Source: Pirellulales bacterium (GTDB lineage: Bacteria; Planctomycetota; Planctomycetia; Pirellulales; JANQPP01). From it: DNA of 64,000 nucleotides. The number at the start of each line of letters is the position of its first letter. Within the stretch, counting starts at the first letter, position 1. The stretch spans positions 1-64,000 of the forward strand of contig JANQPP010000082.1 in NCBI GenBank assembly GCA_028289405.1, given 5' to 3'. The position numbers and the translations under genes are program-made. Under the pieces are notes generated by a model. The model saw only the letters and a list, made by a program, of their open reading frames with translations, was not told the DNA's origin and ran no database searches. Shown piece after piece: positions 1-9,407 of this stretch.

Positions 1-969
1 CATCGGATGCCCCTCGATGCGCTGCAGCAGATCCTTGCGACCGACCACGATTCCACACTGCGGCCCGCCGAGCAACTTGTCTCCGCTGAATAGAACAACA
101 TCCGCCCCCGCCGCGACGCTTTCGGACGCCACTGGTTCATCCTGGCAGCCGTAGGGGGCCATGTCGATTAGCGCGCCCGACCCAATGTCGTCAATGACCG
201 GAAGCTGATGCTCTCGCCCCAGTCGTACCAAATCGGGCAACGGCACGCTTTCGGTGAACCCGACCACGCGATAGTTGCTGGTGTGAACCCGTAACAGAGC
301 TGCCGTTTCTGCCTCGATGGCCTGCCGATAGTCATTCACTCGTGTCTTATTGGTGGTGCCGACCTCGCGCAGGCGGGCACCGCTCATCCGCATGACGTCG
401 GGCAAACGGTAACTCCCGCCAATTTCAATCAGTTGTCCCCGGGAAACAATCACTTCCCGGTCGGCTGCCAGCGCGGCCAAAGTGAGCAACGTGGCTCCGG
501 CGTTATTGTTCACCACCAGTGCCGCATCGGCTCCGGTCAACTCACGCAGCAACGGTTCCAGCGTCTCCACTCGCCGAGAACGCTGGCCGGTCGTCAAGTC
601 GGTTTCCAAATTCACGTAGTCCGCCGCCACGGAGACCAGTTCCTGCGCGGCTTCCTCGGCCAAGGGAGCACGCCCCAATCCGGTGTGCAGCAAGACTCCA
701 GTGGCATTAATGACCGGTCGCAAAGCGGGGATCTCTTCTCGCAAAATACGTCGGGCGATGCGTTCGGCCAGTTCTCCCACGTCGGGCAAACGGGCTTCGG
801 TGGTGGATTTGTGCAAATCTTGCCGCAATTCGTCCAATACGACACGCACGCCCGACACCACGACGTTGTGGCTTAACGTGTTGACCAGGTTTCTCAGCGG
901 AGGCCGTTCCAACAAGTCGGAAACCGAGGGAATATTGCTCAGCACGTTCCGCCGCCTTGTTTCGTCCAT
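1..969 (-). CDS. selA: L-seryl-tRNA(Sec) selenium transferase, C-terminus off the window
   Basis: SelA is the PLP enzyme that converts seryl-tRNA(Sec) to selenocysteinyl-tRNA(Sec) using selenophosphate. The reading frame is open from an ATG at 969 down to base 1, giving 323 codons of a family usually about 460 residues long, so the C-terminal third is missing. Visible marks are the N-terminal helical region, the segment VINATGVLLHTGLGRAPL at about residues 86-103, and the PLP-lysine motif SGDKLLGGPQ with the lysine at residue 298. It lies 80 bases downstream of selB on the same strand, the classical selA/selB pairing though in reverse order, which suggests co-transcription. The identification is firm; only completeness is unknown. 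Confidence 0.97.
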   Translation of the reverse strand, partial: MDETRRRNVLSNIPSVSDLLERPPLRNLVNTLSHNVVVSGVRVVLDELRQDLHKSTTEARLPDVGELAERIARRILREEIPALRPVINATGVLLHTGLGRAPLAEEAAQELVSVAADYVNLETDLTTGQRSRRVETLEPLLRELTGADAALVVNNNAGATLLTLAALAADREVIVSRGQLIEIGGSYRLPDVMRMSGARLREVGTTNKTRVNDYRQAIEAETAALLRVHTSNYRVVGFTESVPLPDLVRLGREHQLPVIDDIGSGALIDMAPYGCQDEPVASESVAAGADVVLFSGDKLLGGPQCGIVVGRKDLLQRIEGHPM

Positions 970-1049
970 GGTCGATCATCCTCTCCGGAAACACTTCTCG
1001 TAAGTCAACGTTACGCGAAAGTATGCAATTTTTTTCACACCGGCGTCGC

Positions 1050-2993
1050 TTATTCCCCAGCGATTACGGACTCCGCATGGGCCAAGATCCGCAGGTCCCC
1101 TTGCCGCTTGGTGAATCCTTGCCGGTCGAGATATTCGCAGAGCGGAACGGCGAATTTTCGACTGGTTCCTAACAGGTCACGAATTTCCGCCACGGTCATT
1201 CCGGAACCGGCTTGCAATTGCTTTCCCACGCGGCTGCGCATTTCCATTTCCCATTCCGCGTGCAGATACATCCCAGCGGCGATCGGAACCACATCGCCGT
1301 GATCGGCGGCGAAACTCAGCAGCGACGGGACGGCAGCCCGGTTTTTCGGAACCGACTCCTGCAATTCGCGCAGCGTCGGAGGTTGAAATGCACCAGCATG
1401 AATTCGCGAAAGCAATTCATTCAATAGCTCGCGTTCGTGCTCCGCCAATTGGACGGTATGTTCCGGAAGCGTGATGCCCCGGCGCGTTTCCACGAGAATC
1501 CTTTGTTCGCACATCCAGCGCAAGGCGGACGCGATCCCCTCTTCGTTCTGAAGATAAGCGAAACGCCGTACGAGATCAGCGAATTTGAAAGCGGTTTGTA
1601 GAGGATGCACTTCATGCAAATGTTGCAGGTGGGCCCGCACACTTTCGGCGAGACGTTCCAACACCAAGCGATGGACTTCTTGGTGCCGTTGTGGAGTAAC
1701 CTGCAGCCGGACCAGAGTTCCTGAAGACCGTAGGGCTTCCCAATTCTGATTCGGGTCTGGCAGGCCGGCGTCGACACCAAGGCTTTGATCCGAGGAAAGC
1801 TCCCAGCCGGCAAAGAACGCCGCCGCGGACGCTCGGCGCAGGGGGTCTTCGCTGGTTAGCTCGCGTAGTTGCGTGAGTGCCGTTTCGTCTTGGCGACGGA
1901 TTTTTTTCGCCTCCAAGCTCAGGACCTGTCCTCCCCCGAGGGTCGTCACGGGAGATTCGCTCCGCAAGATAAAAACTTGTCCCCACGCCGCGACGACCGG
2001 TTCGGCCAGAAACAATTGCGCGAGCGAGCGAGCGCCGGGTTTGAGCGCGGATCCTTCCAGCAGAACCACGTTCGCCATCAATTCCGCCGTACCCACGTGA
2101 AGCCGTACACGAGAACGCTGTTTCAGGGGATGATCGATTGTAGGCAAGAGTTGCAGGTGGGCACTCAAAATGGAAGAAGGCCGCAGTGAATTCGCCGAGA
2201 CCAATTCGTGCCCACGTCGCACTTCATCGTGATGGACGCCCGCGAGATTCATCGCGGCACGTTGGCCACGGCCGATGGCTTCGACCGAACGATCATGATT
2301 CTGCACGCCACGCACGCGGACTGATATCCCGCCGGGCTCTAGCAGCAGCGTATCTCCTGTCCGTGCTCCGCCCTGGGCAACGCTCCCGGTCACCACGGTA
2401 CCATGGCCATCCACCGTGAATACGCGGTCGATCGGCAAGCGGAAGGCTTCATCGGAGGTGCTACCGCCGCGTGCCTGGCTGGCTTGTTCCGCCGCTCGTT
2501 CGAGGACCTCCGTGAGTTGCGGAATTCCTAAGCCTGTTTTCGCGCTCACCCTTACCAAGGGAGCGTTCTCCAAAAACGAACCCGCGACCAATTCACGGAC
2601 CTCTTGCTCCACTAATTTCATCCATTCCGCGTCGGCCAAGTCCGCTTTGGTGAGGGCGATGACTCCCGCAGGCAAATCCAGCATGCGGAGGATTGCCAGG
2701 TGCTCGCGAGTCTGTGGTTTGACCGAGTCATCCGCGGCCACCACGAGCAGAGCCATGTCCATGCCGGTGGCACCGGCCACCATGTTGCGCACAAACTTCT
2801 CATGCCCGGGAACATCCACGATGCCCAAGCGGAATTCGCCCACCGCGAGTTCCGCGAATCCCAGGTCGATCGTGATGCCGCGCCGCTTTTCCTCCGGCAG
2901 CCGGTCGGTGTCCACGCCGGTTAGCGCCCGGATCAATGCCGTTTTGCCATGGTCGATATGACCCGCCGTGCCCAAAATCAAATGAGTCGCCAT
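1050..2993 (-). CDS. selB: Selenocysteine-specific elongation factor SelB
   Basis: SelB is the EF-Tu-like GTPase that delivers Sec-tRNA(Sec) to UGA codons by binding a SECIS hairpin through its C-terminal winged helices. All G motifs are present: GHIDHGKT (residues 11-18), RGITID (38-43), DVPGHE (60-65), TKAD (115-118) and a G5-like SAKTG. EF-Tu-like beta-barrels follow, then winged-helix repeats in roughly the last 250 residues. At 647 residues it has the normal length. The frame is open further upstream to 3089, but homologues begin at the MATHLILGTAGH methionine, so I place the start at 2993; the longer version would also run into the preceding gene. It lies 88 bases after the DUF1501 gene and 80 before selA. 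Confidence 0.96.
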   Translation of the reverse strand: MATHLILGTAGHIDHGKTALIRALTGVDTDRLPEEKRRGITIDLGFAELAVGEFRLGIVDVPGHEKFVRNMVAGATGMDMALLVVAADDSVKPQTREHLAILRMLDLPAGVIALTKADLADAEWMKLVEQEVRELVAGSFLENAPLVRVSAKTGLGIPQLTEVLERAAEQASQARGGSTSDEAFRLPIDRVFTVDGHGTVVTGSVAQGGARTGDTLLLEPGGISVRVRGVQNHDRSVEAIGRGQRAAMNLAGVHHDEVRRGHELVSANSLRPSSILSAHLQLLPTIDHPLKQRSRVRLHVGTAELMANVVLLEGSALKPGARSLAQLFLAEPVVAAWGQVFILRSESPVTTLGGGQVLSLEAKKIRRQDETALTQLRELTSEDPLRRASAAAFFAGWELSSDQSLGVDAGLPDPNQNWEALRSSGTLVRLQVTPQRHQEVHRLVLERLAESVRAHLQHLHEVHPLQTAFKFADLVRRFAYLQNEEGIASALRWMCEQRILVETRRGITLPEHTVQLAEHERELLNELLSRIHAGAFQPPTLRELQESVPKNRAAVPSLLSFAADHGDVVPIAAGMYLHAEWEMEMRSRVGKQLQAGSGMTVAEIRDLLGTSRKFAVPLCEYLDRQGFTKRQGDLRILAHAESVIAGE

Positions 2994-3081
2994 GAGCCCA
3001 TTGTATGGGCCGCGACGTTGCCGAACCAGCAGCCATGTGGTGGTGAGACGTGGGCCGAATGCTCGACGTCGAAGTCGGAGA

Positions 3082-4509
3082 TTATGCAAGAATGTCCGTC
3101 ACAATGCGTCCGTGAACGTCGGTCAGGCGGTAGTCACGGCCATCGAAGCGGTAAGTCAGCCGTTCGTGATCCAGGCCCAACTGATGCAGAATGGTCGCAT
3201 GCAGATCGTGCATATGCACTTTGTCTTGGACCGCCATATGGCCAAACTCGTCGGTGGAACCGTGGGAAATTCCTGGCTGAAAACCGCCTCCCGCTAGCCA
3301 GACCGTGAAGCCGTCTGGATTGTGATCTCGACCCGTGCCATTGTCTTGGGCATAGGGAGTCCGGCCAAACTCGCCTCCCCACCAGACGATGGTGTCCTCC
3401 AGCAAGCCGCGTTGCTTTAGATCTTGTAGCAGTCCGGCCACCGGCTTATCGGTCGCCAAGGCATGGTCCTTATGCTTCGGCATGTTAGAGTGCTGGTCCC
3501 AACGTGGATTCGCCGTGTTGTCCCCGTAGGTGACTTGCACGAACCGGACGCCGGCTTCGCAGAGCCGACGCGCCAACAAGCATTGACGCCCAAAGTTGTC
3601 CGTTTTCTCCTCGCCAATGCCATACATTTCGAGCGTGGCGGCGGATTCACCAGCGGCATCAAGCACCTGTGGAGCGTGATTTTGCATCCGCCAAGCCAGC
3701 TCGTAGGACTCGATCACGGCCTCGAGTTCCGCATCGGCCGGATTGTCACGAATCTGTTCCGCGTTCAGTGCCCGAATGAGTTCAAACTGTTCTTCTTGTT
3801 GAGCCAAAGTGCGCCTGGGATTGGCGAGATTTTTGATGGTCGAATCCTTGGCGGCCCGAGCGGCATTGCCGATGGCCGTTCCCTGGTAAGCCGCCGGGAG
3901 GAAGGCATGGCTATAATTTCGCGGTCCGCCGTTTCCCGCGGCGGGACCGATGGTGATAAAGCCGGGCAGGTTTTCGTTTTCCGTACCTAGCCCGTACAAA
4001 ATCCATGAACCCATCGAAGGCCGAATGAACCGCGCGGCTCCCGTGTGAAGGAAAAGCGTGGCCGGCCCGTGCGCGACGCCTTCAGTGTGCATCGAATGCA
4101 CGAAACACAGGTCATCCACGTGTTGATTGATGTGCGGGAAGAGCTCGCTGCACCATTTGCCAGTCTGGCCGTGCTGGCCATACTTCCAAAGTGATTTCAT
4201 CAGCCGCTGCCGCGACTGCCGCATGCCTGTCTTGGCAATCGTGCGGGCATCGTCGAAGCCGAGCATCTCGCCGTCGTGGGCTTCCAACTCCGGCTTGTAA
4301 TCGAACGAATCGACATGGCTGGGCCCGCCCTGCATGAACAGGAAGATGACCCGCTTGGCCCGGGGGGTGAAATGCGGGCCCGCGGATTTTAGCACGGTGT
4401 CATTAGTTTTCGCGCCTTGGGCCAGGCCAGCTAGCGCGAGGTATCCGAACCCGCACGCGGAATGTTTTAGCGCCTGTCTGCGCGAGATGATCGGCTGGAA
4501 ATCATTCAT
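3082..4509 (-). CDS. DUF1501 family Tat-exported protein
   Basis: This 475-residue protein belongs to the DUF1501 family, a planctomycete expansion with an alkaline phosphatase/sulfatase-like fold; its substrate is not known. The N-terminus carries SRRQALK followed by a short hydrophobic stretch, a plausible Tat signal. Family marks visible are MQGGPSHVDSFDYKP near residue 60, GGEFGRTPYAQ and GRDHNPDGF in the C-terminal third, and the terminal HDLHATILHQLGLDHERL block rich in candidate metal ligands. It starts 6 bases after the stop of the DUF1549/DUF1553 cytochrome-like gene. This pairing is very common in planctomycetes and suggests the two act together, probably on a polymer outside the cytoplasm. 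Function beyond family is inference. Confidence 0.92.
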   Translation of the reverse strand: MNDFQPIISRRQALKHSACGFGYLALAGLAQGAKTNDTVLKSAGPHFTPRAKRVIFLFMQGGPSHVDSFDYKPELEAHDGEMLGFDDARTIAKTGMRQSRQRLMKSLWKYGQHGQTGKWCSELFPHINQHVDDLCFVHSMHTEGVAHGPATLFLHTGAARFIRPSMGSWILYGLGTENENLPGFITIGPAAGNGGPRNYSHAFLPAAYQGTAIGNAARAAKDSTIKNLANPRRTLAQQEEQFELIRALNAEQIRDNPADAELEAVIESYELAWRMQNHAPQVLDAAGESAATLEMYGIGEEKTDNFGRQCLLARRLCEAGVRFVQVTYGDNTANPRWDQHSNMPKHKDHALATDKPVAGLLQDLKQRGLLEDTIVWWGGEFGRTPYAQDNGTGRDHNPDGFTVWLAGGGFQPGISHGSTDEFGHMAVQDKVHMHDLHATILHQLGLDHERLTYRFDGRDYRLTDVHGRIVTDILA

Positions 4510-4515
4510 GACGGG

Positions 4516-7374
4516 TCACTCGATATAACGAAAGTCGAGGGAACTGAACAGCGCTTGATAAATCTGGCTCCAAGCCTGGGACTCACTCTCTTCGTCGGCG
4601 CCACTCAAGTGGTCCAGCATGAGGCGCGTTTCGCCTGGCGTGGGATCACGGCCCAGTGTTCGACGCCAAGCCAGGTTGAGCTTTGCTAGCTTCGTCGGCG
4701 TTTCGGCCATGGCGCGGCGCGCGGCAACTTTTGCCTGTTCCATGACGAAGGGATGGTTCATGAGGTACAGGGCTTGCGGCGCCACGGTGCTGTTCGCGCG
4801 CTGTCCGGAAGTAAAGCTCGAATTGGCCATGTCGAAGACTTCCAGCATCTCCAGCGGCACGTTACGGAACTGCGGGACGTAGATGCTCCGCCGCACGCTG
4901 GCGTGGCGATAACCGTAATCGGCCTTCACGTTCGGAGGAATCGTCGTGCCACCCATGGAGAGATCCAGTTTTCCGCTCACGTACAGGATGGTGTCACGAA
5001 ACATCTCTGCTTGCAGGCGCTGACGATGTGCCCGGGCCAGCAGCCGGTTCATGGGGTCGGCGGCGACCGTGGCTTCATTCGCCTTGCAAGACAGTCCCCA
5101 TGTCCGGGAAAGAACAATCTCGCGCACCAGCCGCTTCGTGGACCAGCCCTCGTCGAGAAATCGTCGAGCCAGATAGTCCAGCAGCCGGGGATGCGAAGGC
5201 TGGTCTCCGGTGGTGCCGAAATTGTCCACGCTGCGGACCAAGCCGTATCCGTGCAGCCAATGCCAGACGCGGTTCACGTAGACCCTGGCGGTGAGCGGAT
5301 TATCCACCGACCCGATCCACTCACCGAGTTGCAAGCGTCCGCTTTCGTTGCGAGGAATCTCCTTCACGTCGCGATAAGTGGCGACTTGCAGGAAACCGCG
5401 TTTCACGGGCTCGCCAAGATTGCTGACCAGGCCCCGCACATGCACGCGGACATCGCTGGGCTCGTCTCGATCGCGAACCGTCATCGCCTTGGGAATCGGT
5501 GGAGCATTGGCCTGCAGTTTCTTGAATTTCGCGTCCAATGCTGCCAACTCTTCGTGGGTCTGGGAAGCCTCTTCGCCACTATTCTTGGATGGATGCACGG
5601 TATTCGATTCATCGACCGGGAGAAAAATCACCGCGTCCGCCACAACATGGCCATCGGCGTTTTCATTGGAGACAATCACCGTCGAAAAACCGTTCGTCTC
5701 GAAGGAATAACTACCCAAAGACAAAAATCGTCCGTCGATCGGCGCCAATTTCCGTTGGTCGATGGTCCGCTGAATTTCGCCGTCCGCCGTGAGAATCGTG
5801 ATCGGCGTCCGTGATGAGCGGTTCGTGCCGGCAAGGTATGCGAGGAACACTTCGTAGCGGCCCGCTTCGTCGAGATCCACCTGGAAGCTCAACGACTTTT
5901 TGCCTTTGCCGGCGTTTCCGTCGTGCAGGTAGCCCTTGCCGATGTAGGTATTCTTGTGTTTTGAATTGGTCCACTCGCCGACCTTTTCGGCTTGACGGTC
6001 GTCCACCACGATTCCCGGCAGCGATGCAGCATCCAGCGGTCCGGTCCGGTCCTCAATGAGCGTGCCGGCAATGCGGCGCAACTCCGCGATGCGATCTTCC
6101 AGTACCGTTACCTGGCTTTCGTATGCCTGTTGGACGGCTTCCTCCTCCGGCGTCAATGGCAGCGGCACTTCGATCCACTTCGAAACATTGTCATGTTCCA
6201 TGAAGGACGTGCTGCGAAAAATGCCGGCCAAGGCGTAATAGTCGGTCGTGGGGATCGCGTCGAATTTGTGGTCATGGCAGCGGGCGCAGCCGATGGTTTG
6301 CCCCAAAATCGCCTTGCCAATCGTGTCGAGCTGCTCATCCACCGCGTTCATGTTGAGCATCTCTTTATTCTGTTCTTCGAGATTCGTGGGACCGATCGTG
6401 AGAAAGGTCGTGGCGATCAGCTTGCGGGCACGGTCACGGTCGTCGCGGGCCTGCATCAGATCTCCGCTAATCTGCTCTCGCAAAAACTGCTCGAAGGGCA
6501 GGTCCTGGTTGTAGGCATCGATCACGTAGTCGCGGTAACGCCAAGCCTGGGGAAACACAAAACCACGCAAAGTGGTCGATTCCGCGAAACGGGCCACATC
6601 CAGCCAATGGCGGCCCCAATGCTCGCCGAAGCGGGGTGATGCGAGGAGACGGTCCACGAGCCGTTCGAACGCATCAGGGGAATGATCTTCGACAAATTCA
6701 TCGATCTGCGCTGGCGTGGGTGGAAGGCCGTTTAAGGCGAAAAATGCCCGCCGCGCCAGCGTTTCCCGATCCGCGTCGGTCGTGGGCTCAAGCCCCTCCG
6801 ACTCCAGCCTGGCCAGAATAAAGCGGTCGATGTCCGTTCGCGGCCAACTCGTATCTTCGACTTGCGGTACGGAGGGCTCGCGGATGGGCTGGTAGGCCCA
6901 ATGTTCACGGCCTGCCTCGATGTCGATGGATTCCTTTTCCGCGAGCGGCCCGTCCGACTGTCGAGGATCCGTCGCGCCTTCGCTGATCCAACGCCGGACC
7001 GCTTCCACGACCCCGGCGTCCAGCTTTTCATCGGGCGGCATTTGCAAATCCGGGTCGGTGTAGGAGATGGCCCGGACCAACAGCGATTCCTCGGGATTTC
7101 CAGGAATCATCGCTGCTCCGCTGTCGCCCCCCAGCAACATCGCATCCCGGGAGTCCATCCGCAGGCCACCTTCTTGAGAATCTTCGCCATGGCATTCGAG
7201 GCAGCGTTCGACCAAGAGCGGGCGAATATGTTTCTCGAAGTGTTCCAGGCGCGCGGCATCTTCCGCTTGGCTGGTGGCCACGACGGTGAGGATCGCGAAA
7301 AAGGGGAAGACGAAGCTCGTGTATCGCGATGCGATGCACATGCAGAAATTGCTTCGAAAGGCAGGCAGGAACAT
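4516..7374 (-). CDS. Planctomycete cytochrome-type protein, DUF1549/DUF1553 with golvesin-like domain
   Basis: A large exported protein of the planctomycete PSCyt1/DUF1549/DUF1553 group. After a signal peptide comes a c-type haem motif CLECH (about residues 58-62), then DUF1549 (FILARLESEGLEPT onward), a second CxxCH in the segment GCARCHDHKFDAIP, a middle beta-rich region beginning GIVVDDRQAEKVGEW that resembles the golvesin/xanthan lyase carbohydrate-binding fold, and DUF1553 (ARVYVNRVWHWLHGYGLV onward). I chose ATG 7374 (952 residues) because it gives a clean signal peptide ending TSQA-ED and has GAGG 8 bases upstream; the frame stays open to 7467 and a start at 7413 is possible. With the adjacent DUF1501 gene it forms a standard planctomycete pair. 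The role, perhaps extracellular redox or polysaccharide attack, is inferred. Confidence 0.92.
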   Translation of the reverse strand: MFLPAFRSNFCMCIASRYTSFVFPFFAILTVVATSQAEDAARLEHFEKHIRPLLVERCLECHGEDSQEGGLRMDSRDAMLLGGDSGAAMIPGNPEESLLVRAISYTDPDLQMPPDEKLDAGVVEAVRRWISEGATDPRQSDGPLAEKESIDIEAGREHWAYQPIREPSVPQVEDTSWPRTDIDRFILARLESEGLEPTTDADRETLARRAFFALNGLPPTPAQIDEFVEDHSPDAFERLVDRLLASPRFGEHWGRHWLDVARFAESTTLRGFVFPQAWRYRDYVIDAYNQDLPFEQFLREQISGDLMQARDDRDRARKLIATTFLTIGPTNLEEQNKEMLNMNAVDEQLDTIGKAILGQTIGCARCHDHKFDAIPTTDYYALAGIFRSTSFMEHDNVSKWIEVPLPLTPEEEAVQQAYESQVTVLEDRIAELRRIAGTLIEDRTGPLDAASLPGIVVDDRQAEKVGEWTNSKHKNTYIGKGYLHDGNAGKGKKSLSFQVDLDEAGRYEVFLAYLAGTNRSSRTPITILTADGEIQRTIDQRKLAPIDGRFLSLGSYSFETNGFSTVIVSNENADGHVVADAVIFLPVDESNTVHPSKNSGEEASQTHEELAALDAKFKKLQANAPPIPKAMTVRDRDEPSDVRVHVRGLVSNLGEPVKRGFLQVATYRDVKEIPRNESGRLQLGEWIGSVDNPLTARVYVNRVWHWLHGYGLVRSVDNFGTTGDQPSHPRLLDYLARRFLDEGWSTKRLVREIVLSRTWGLSCKANEATVAADPMNRLLARAHRQRLQAEMFRDTILYVSGKLDLSMGGTTIPPNVKADYGYRHASVRRSIYVPQFRNVPLEMLEVFDMANSSFTSGQRANSTVAPQALYLMNHPFVMEQAKVAARRAMAETPTKLAKLNLAWRRTLGRDPTPGETRLMLDHLSGADEESESQAWSQIYQALFSSLDFRYIE

Positions 7375-8435
7375 AGGGCGAGCCTCGGATCGCGGGAAAG
7401 TTAAATTCGCCATCTCATGGCGTCTTTCGCAACCGGCGACGCGTGCGGTAGGTCTTTGCAGCATCAATTAGTGTACAAAACCAAAAAGAATATTTCGACT
7501 CCTGAGCTGAGAGCCGCCTTCAACAGCATCCAAATTGAGCCCGCAGATGACCCGGCACAAATAAGCGAGGTACTGACGCCGATCGCCAAAGATTTCCTAA
7601 ATCCCGTGATTCATCTCCGGGTCGCGGTCGACACTGACCGATCTTGCCCCGTTCCCGAGGTTCCTATAGTATCTCCGAATCTTCAGGGCAAAATGGATCT
7701 GGAAAACTGGAGAGAGACGGAGACACATACCTAAAAAAATTCTTGTGCCGTGCGAAACCATTCTATGGGTCAAGGCGTAGAAAACGGTGATCACGGGACA
7801 CATGAACGGCGTTTCATAGCGAACGCATTTACGAAGTCCCAATGATTGTCCGGCGCATGGATCTGATGTCGAGAGTCCACGAAGCATCTATCACGGAATG
7901 ATTTTTGCAACCGACGAGCGAACGGCTCGTGGCATAATGTGAACACACAAGGATGGAACGTTGTGTTCTATATTCACGGAAGGCCGTGCGAAAAGCAGTG
8001 CAGGCATACCCGCCAAAAGCTGTCAACTCGGGCCTGACGCGCACAGGACGTGAACTGAAGAATCTGTAGATGAACGCCGTGGCTCAAGCCGATGAAGGGA
8101 CTGCTAACGCATCCACGCTCGCGAGGTCATCGGTCGACAGGGAATGCGGCGTCGGTAAATTAACGTAAATTTGACTGAAGGGGATTGTAAAGTGTGCAAA
8201 TAAAGCTTCCCGAACAGGGGAGGTTTCCACGGCGATCCAAAAAATTGGATCAAATCTCAGTAGGACGGAGGCTGTGGCAAACAACAAGTTCGGAGCGCAC
8301 GCCGGAACAATTCTCGAAAGCCGCTTTTCCAAAAACCAAGTCATTACGATGCTCGTGAGCGATGCATCGCCGTTGCCTCCCATTCAAGAGGCCACGCGGC
8401 GGCTCCATCGGCTCATGGCGGGGGAGACGAACAGG
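7375..8435. other. Gene-poor 1.06-kb interval
   Basis: The longest stretch without a convincing gene. Short frames on both strands (the longest about 100 codons, minus strand near 8084-8383) have no recognisable motif, no good ribosome site and no codon pattern like their neighbours. The DNA looks more AT-rich than the flanks. It probably holds the divergent promoters of the minus-strand cytochrome operon and the plus-strand flgM-like gene. I see no tRNA, no clear hairpin terminator and no repeat. A small RNA cannot be excluded. Confidence 0.5.
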
Positions 8436-8714
8436 ATGCAAATCTACGGCCCCACTCATCTGCATGGTCCGCAATCGGTCAAAGCACCACATCACTCACG
8501 GTTCACCGAGCCAGCGGCAAGTCCGTCTTCGACGTTTGCGGCGGATGAATTGCAGATTTCGCAGGAAGCCCAATTCACGGAGCAAGCCCGTGGGTTGCCG
8601 GAGATCCGTCAAGACCGCGTGGCGGATATCCGGGCACAAATTGCCTCCGGGACCTACGAATCGGCGGAAAAGCTCGACGCTGCCGTGAGCCGCTTGTTGG
8701 ATGAGATCGCTTAG
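8436..8714 (+). CDS. flgM: FlgM-like anti-sigma-28 factor
   Basis: A 92-residue protein that I assign to the FlgM anti-sigma-28 family on overall pattern. It has the N-terminus MQIYGPTHLHGPQS seen in planctomycete FlgM-like proteins, a disordered Ser/Pro-rich middle, and a C-terminal helical half (RQDRVADIRAQIASGTYE followed by AVSRLLDEI) that matches the sigma-binding region. FlgM holds FliA inactive until the flagellar hook is complete. The frame is open up to 8274, but the ATG at 8436 has GGGGGAG 9 bases upstream and matches the family N-terminus. No other flagellar gene is in the window. A diverged repeat copy starts at its stop codon. Confidence 0.78.
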   Translation: MQIYGPTHLHGPQSVKAPHHSRFTEPAASPSSTFAADELQISQEAQFTEQARGLPEIRQDRVADIRAQIASGTYESAEKLDAAVSRLLDEIA

Positions 8715-8748
8715 CAGCCGCTGAACGACTCAACACGCTATCGCATCA
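8712..8748 (+). repeat. Short dispersed repeat, copy 1, at the flgM-like stop codon
   Basis: From the stop codon onward the sequence reads TAGCAGC, then about 9 variable bases, then CTCAACACGCTATCGCATCA. The same arrangement follows the mrp gene at 10485-10522 with one mismatch in the 21-base core (positions 8728-8748 against 10502-10522). In this copy the left arm of the possible hairpin has diverged. Confidence 0.6.
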
Positions 8749-8839
8749 CAGGGAAGTGTTTTTCCAACTTGAGGTGTGCGGTCGGCCAACCTACGATACC
8801 CTGCGGTGAGGTTTTGAATTGCCGTAGGGAGATCCAGGG

Positions 8840-9295
8840 GTGGAAGCGGAACGGGTCATCGTCCTTTGTGAACCGAAACCCGATTGGGCGATCGCCGCCC
8901 GCATGGTACTGCAAGGGACTAATGTACGAGTCGTCGAGGCGCGTACCGTCAGCGAATGTTGGGACGAATTCCACGCCCGCGGCGCGGTGCTCGCCGCCAT
9001 CGCTATCGGTCCCTATAATACCTCGAGGTTAGTGTCCATGGTGGCCGAAGTCGCCTCGACTCTGGGTAAGGACATGCCCTGGGTTGCGTTACTTCCCATA
9101 GCTTGGCGGTCCGAGCGCTGGGCGACATATATCCTCGGTCCGCTCCATGTCTTTTGCAGTGTCCGAGAATTGACCGGCTTGCCCGCTTTGGTGAACAATC
9201 TGCCCGATGCCAATCCCGCTCCACGGAACGAATGGTGGCACGAAATGGCAAATCGGCTTCCCTGGCCAGACGCTGGCAAACTAGTGGAAAATTGA
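8840..9295 (+). CDS. Small receiver-like protein of unknown function
   Basis: A 151-residue cytoplasmic protein starting at GTG 8840, with GGGAG 8 bases upstream. The order of predicted strands and helices (RVIVLCEPKPDWAIAARMVL, VRVVEARTVSECWDEF, LAAIAIGPYN, MPWVALLP) resembles a response-regulator receiver, but the usual phosphoacceptor aspartate and acidic pocket are not evident, so it would be a pseudo-receiver at best. There is no output domain. It lies between the FlgM-like gene and mrp on the same strand, about 110-125 bases from each, so co-regulation is possible but not shown. I do not recognise a named family. Confidence 0.65.
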   Translation: MEAERVIVLCEPKPDWAIAARMVLQGTNVRVVEARTVSECWDEFHARGAVLAAIAIGPYNTSRLVSMVAEVASTLGKDMPWVALLPIAWRSERWATYILGPLHVFCSVRELTGLPALVNNLPDANPAPRNEWWHEMANRLPWPDAGKLVEN

Positions 9296-9407
9296 CTTCA
9301 TTGCTCAGCAAATTTTCGGCCCTCGCGGCTATTGCCATGGCCGGTTTCTTAACAAAGATGCACGTGAAGTTGTTGACGCCTGTTCGACCCCTGCCTGGAG
9401 CCTCTAG

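Noticed and set aside
2994-3089. Upstream extension of selB to 3089
   Set aside because: It overlaps the DUF1501 gene end and adds 32 residues absent from SelB homologues, which begin at the MATHLILGTAGH methionine.
4753-5814. A 353-codon plus-strand frame opposite the cytochrome-type gene
   Set aside because: Its composition mirrors the true gene on the minus strand, and it has no recognisable domain.
8085-8110. A sigma28-like GCCGATGA upstream of flgM
   Set aside because: No matching TAAA at 15-base spacing; distance to the gene is about 340 bases.
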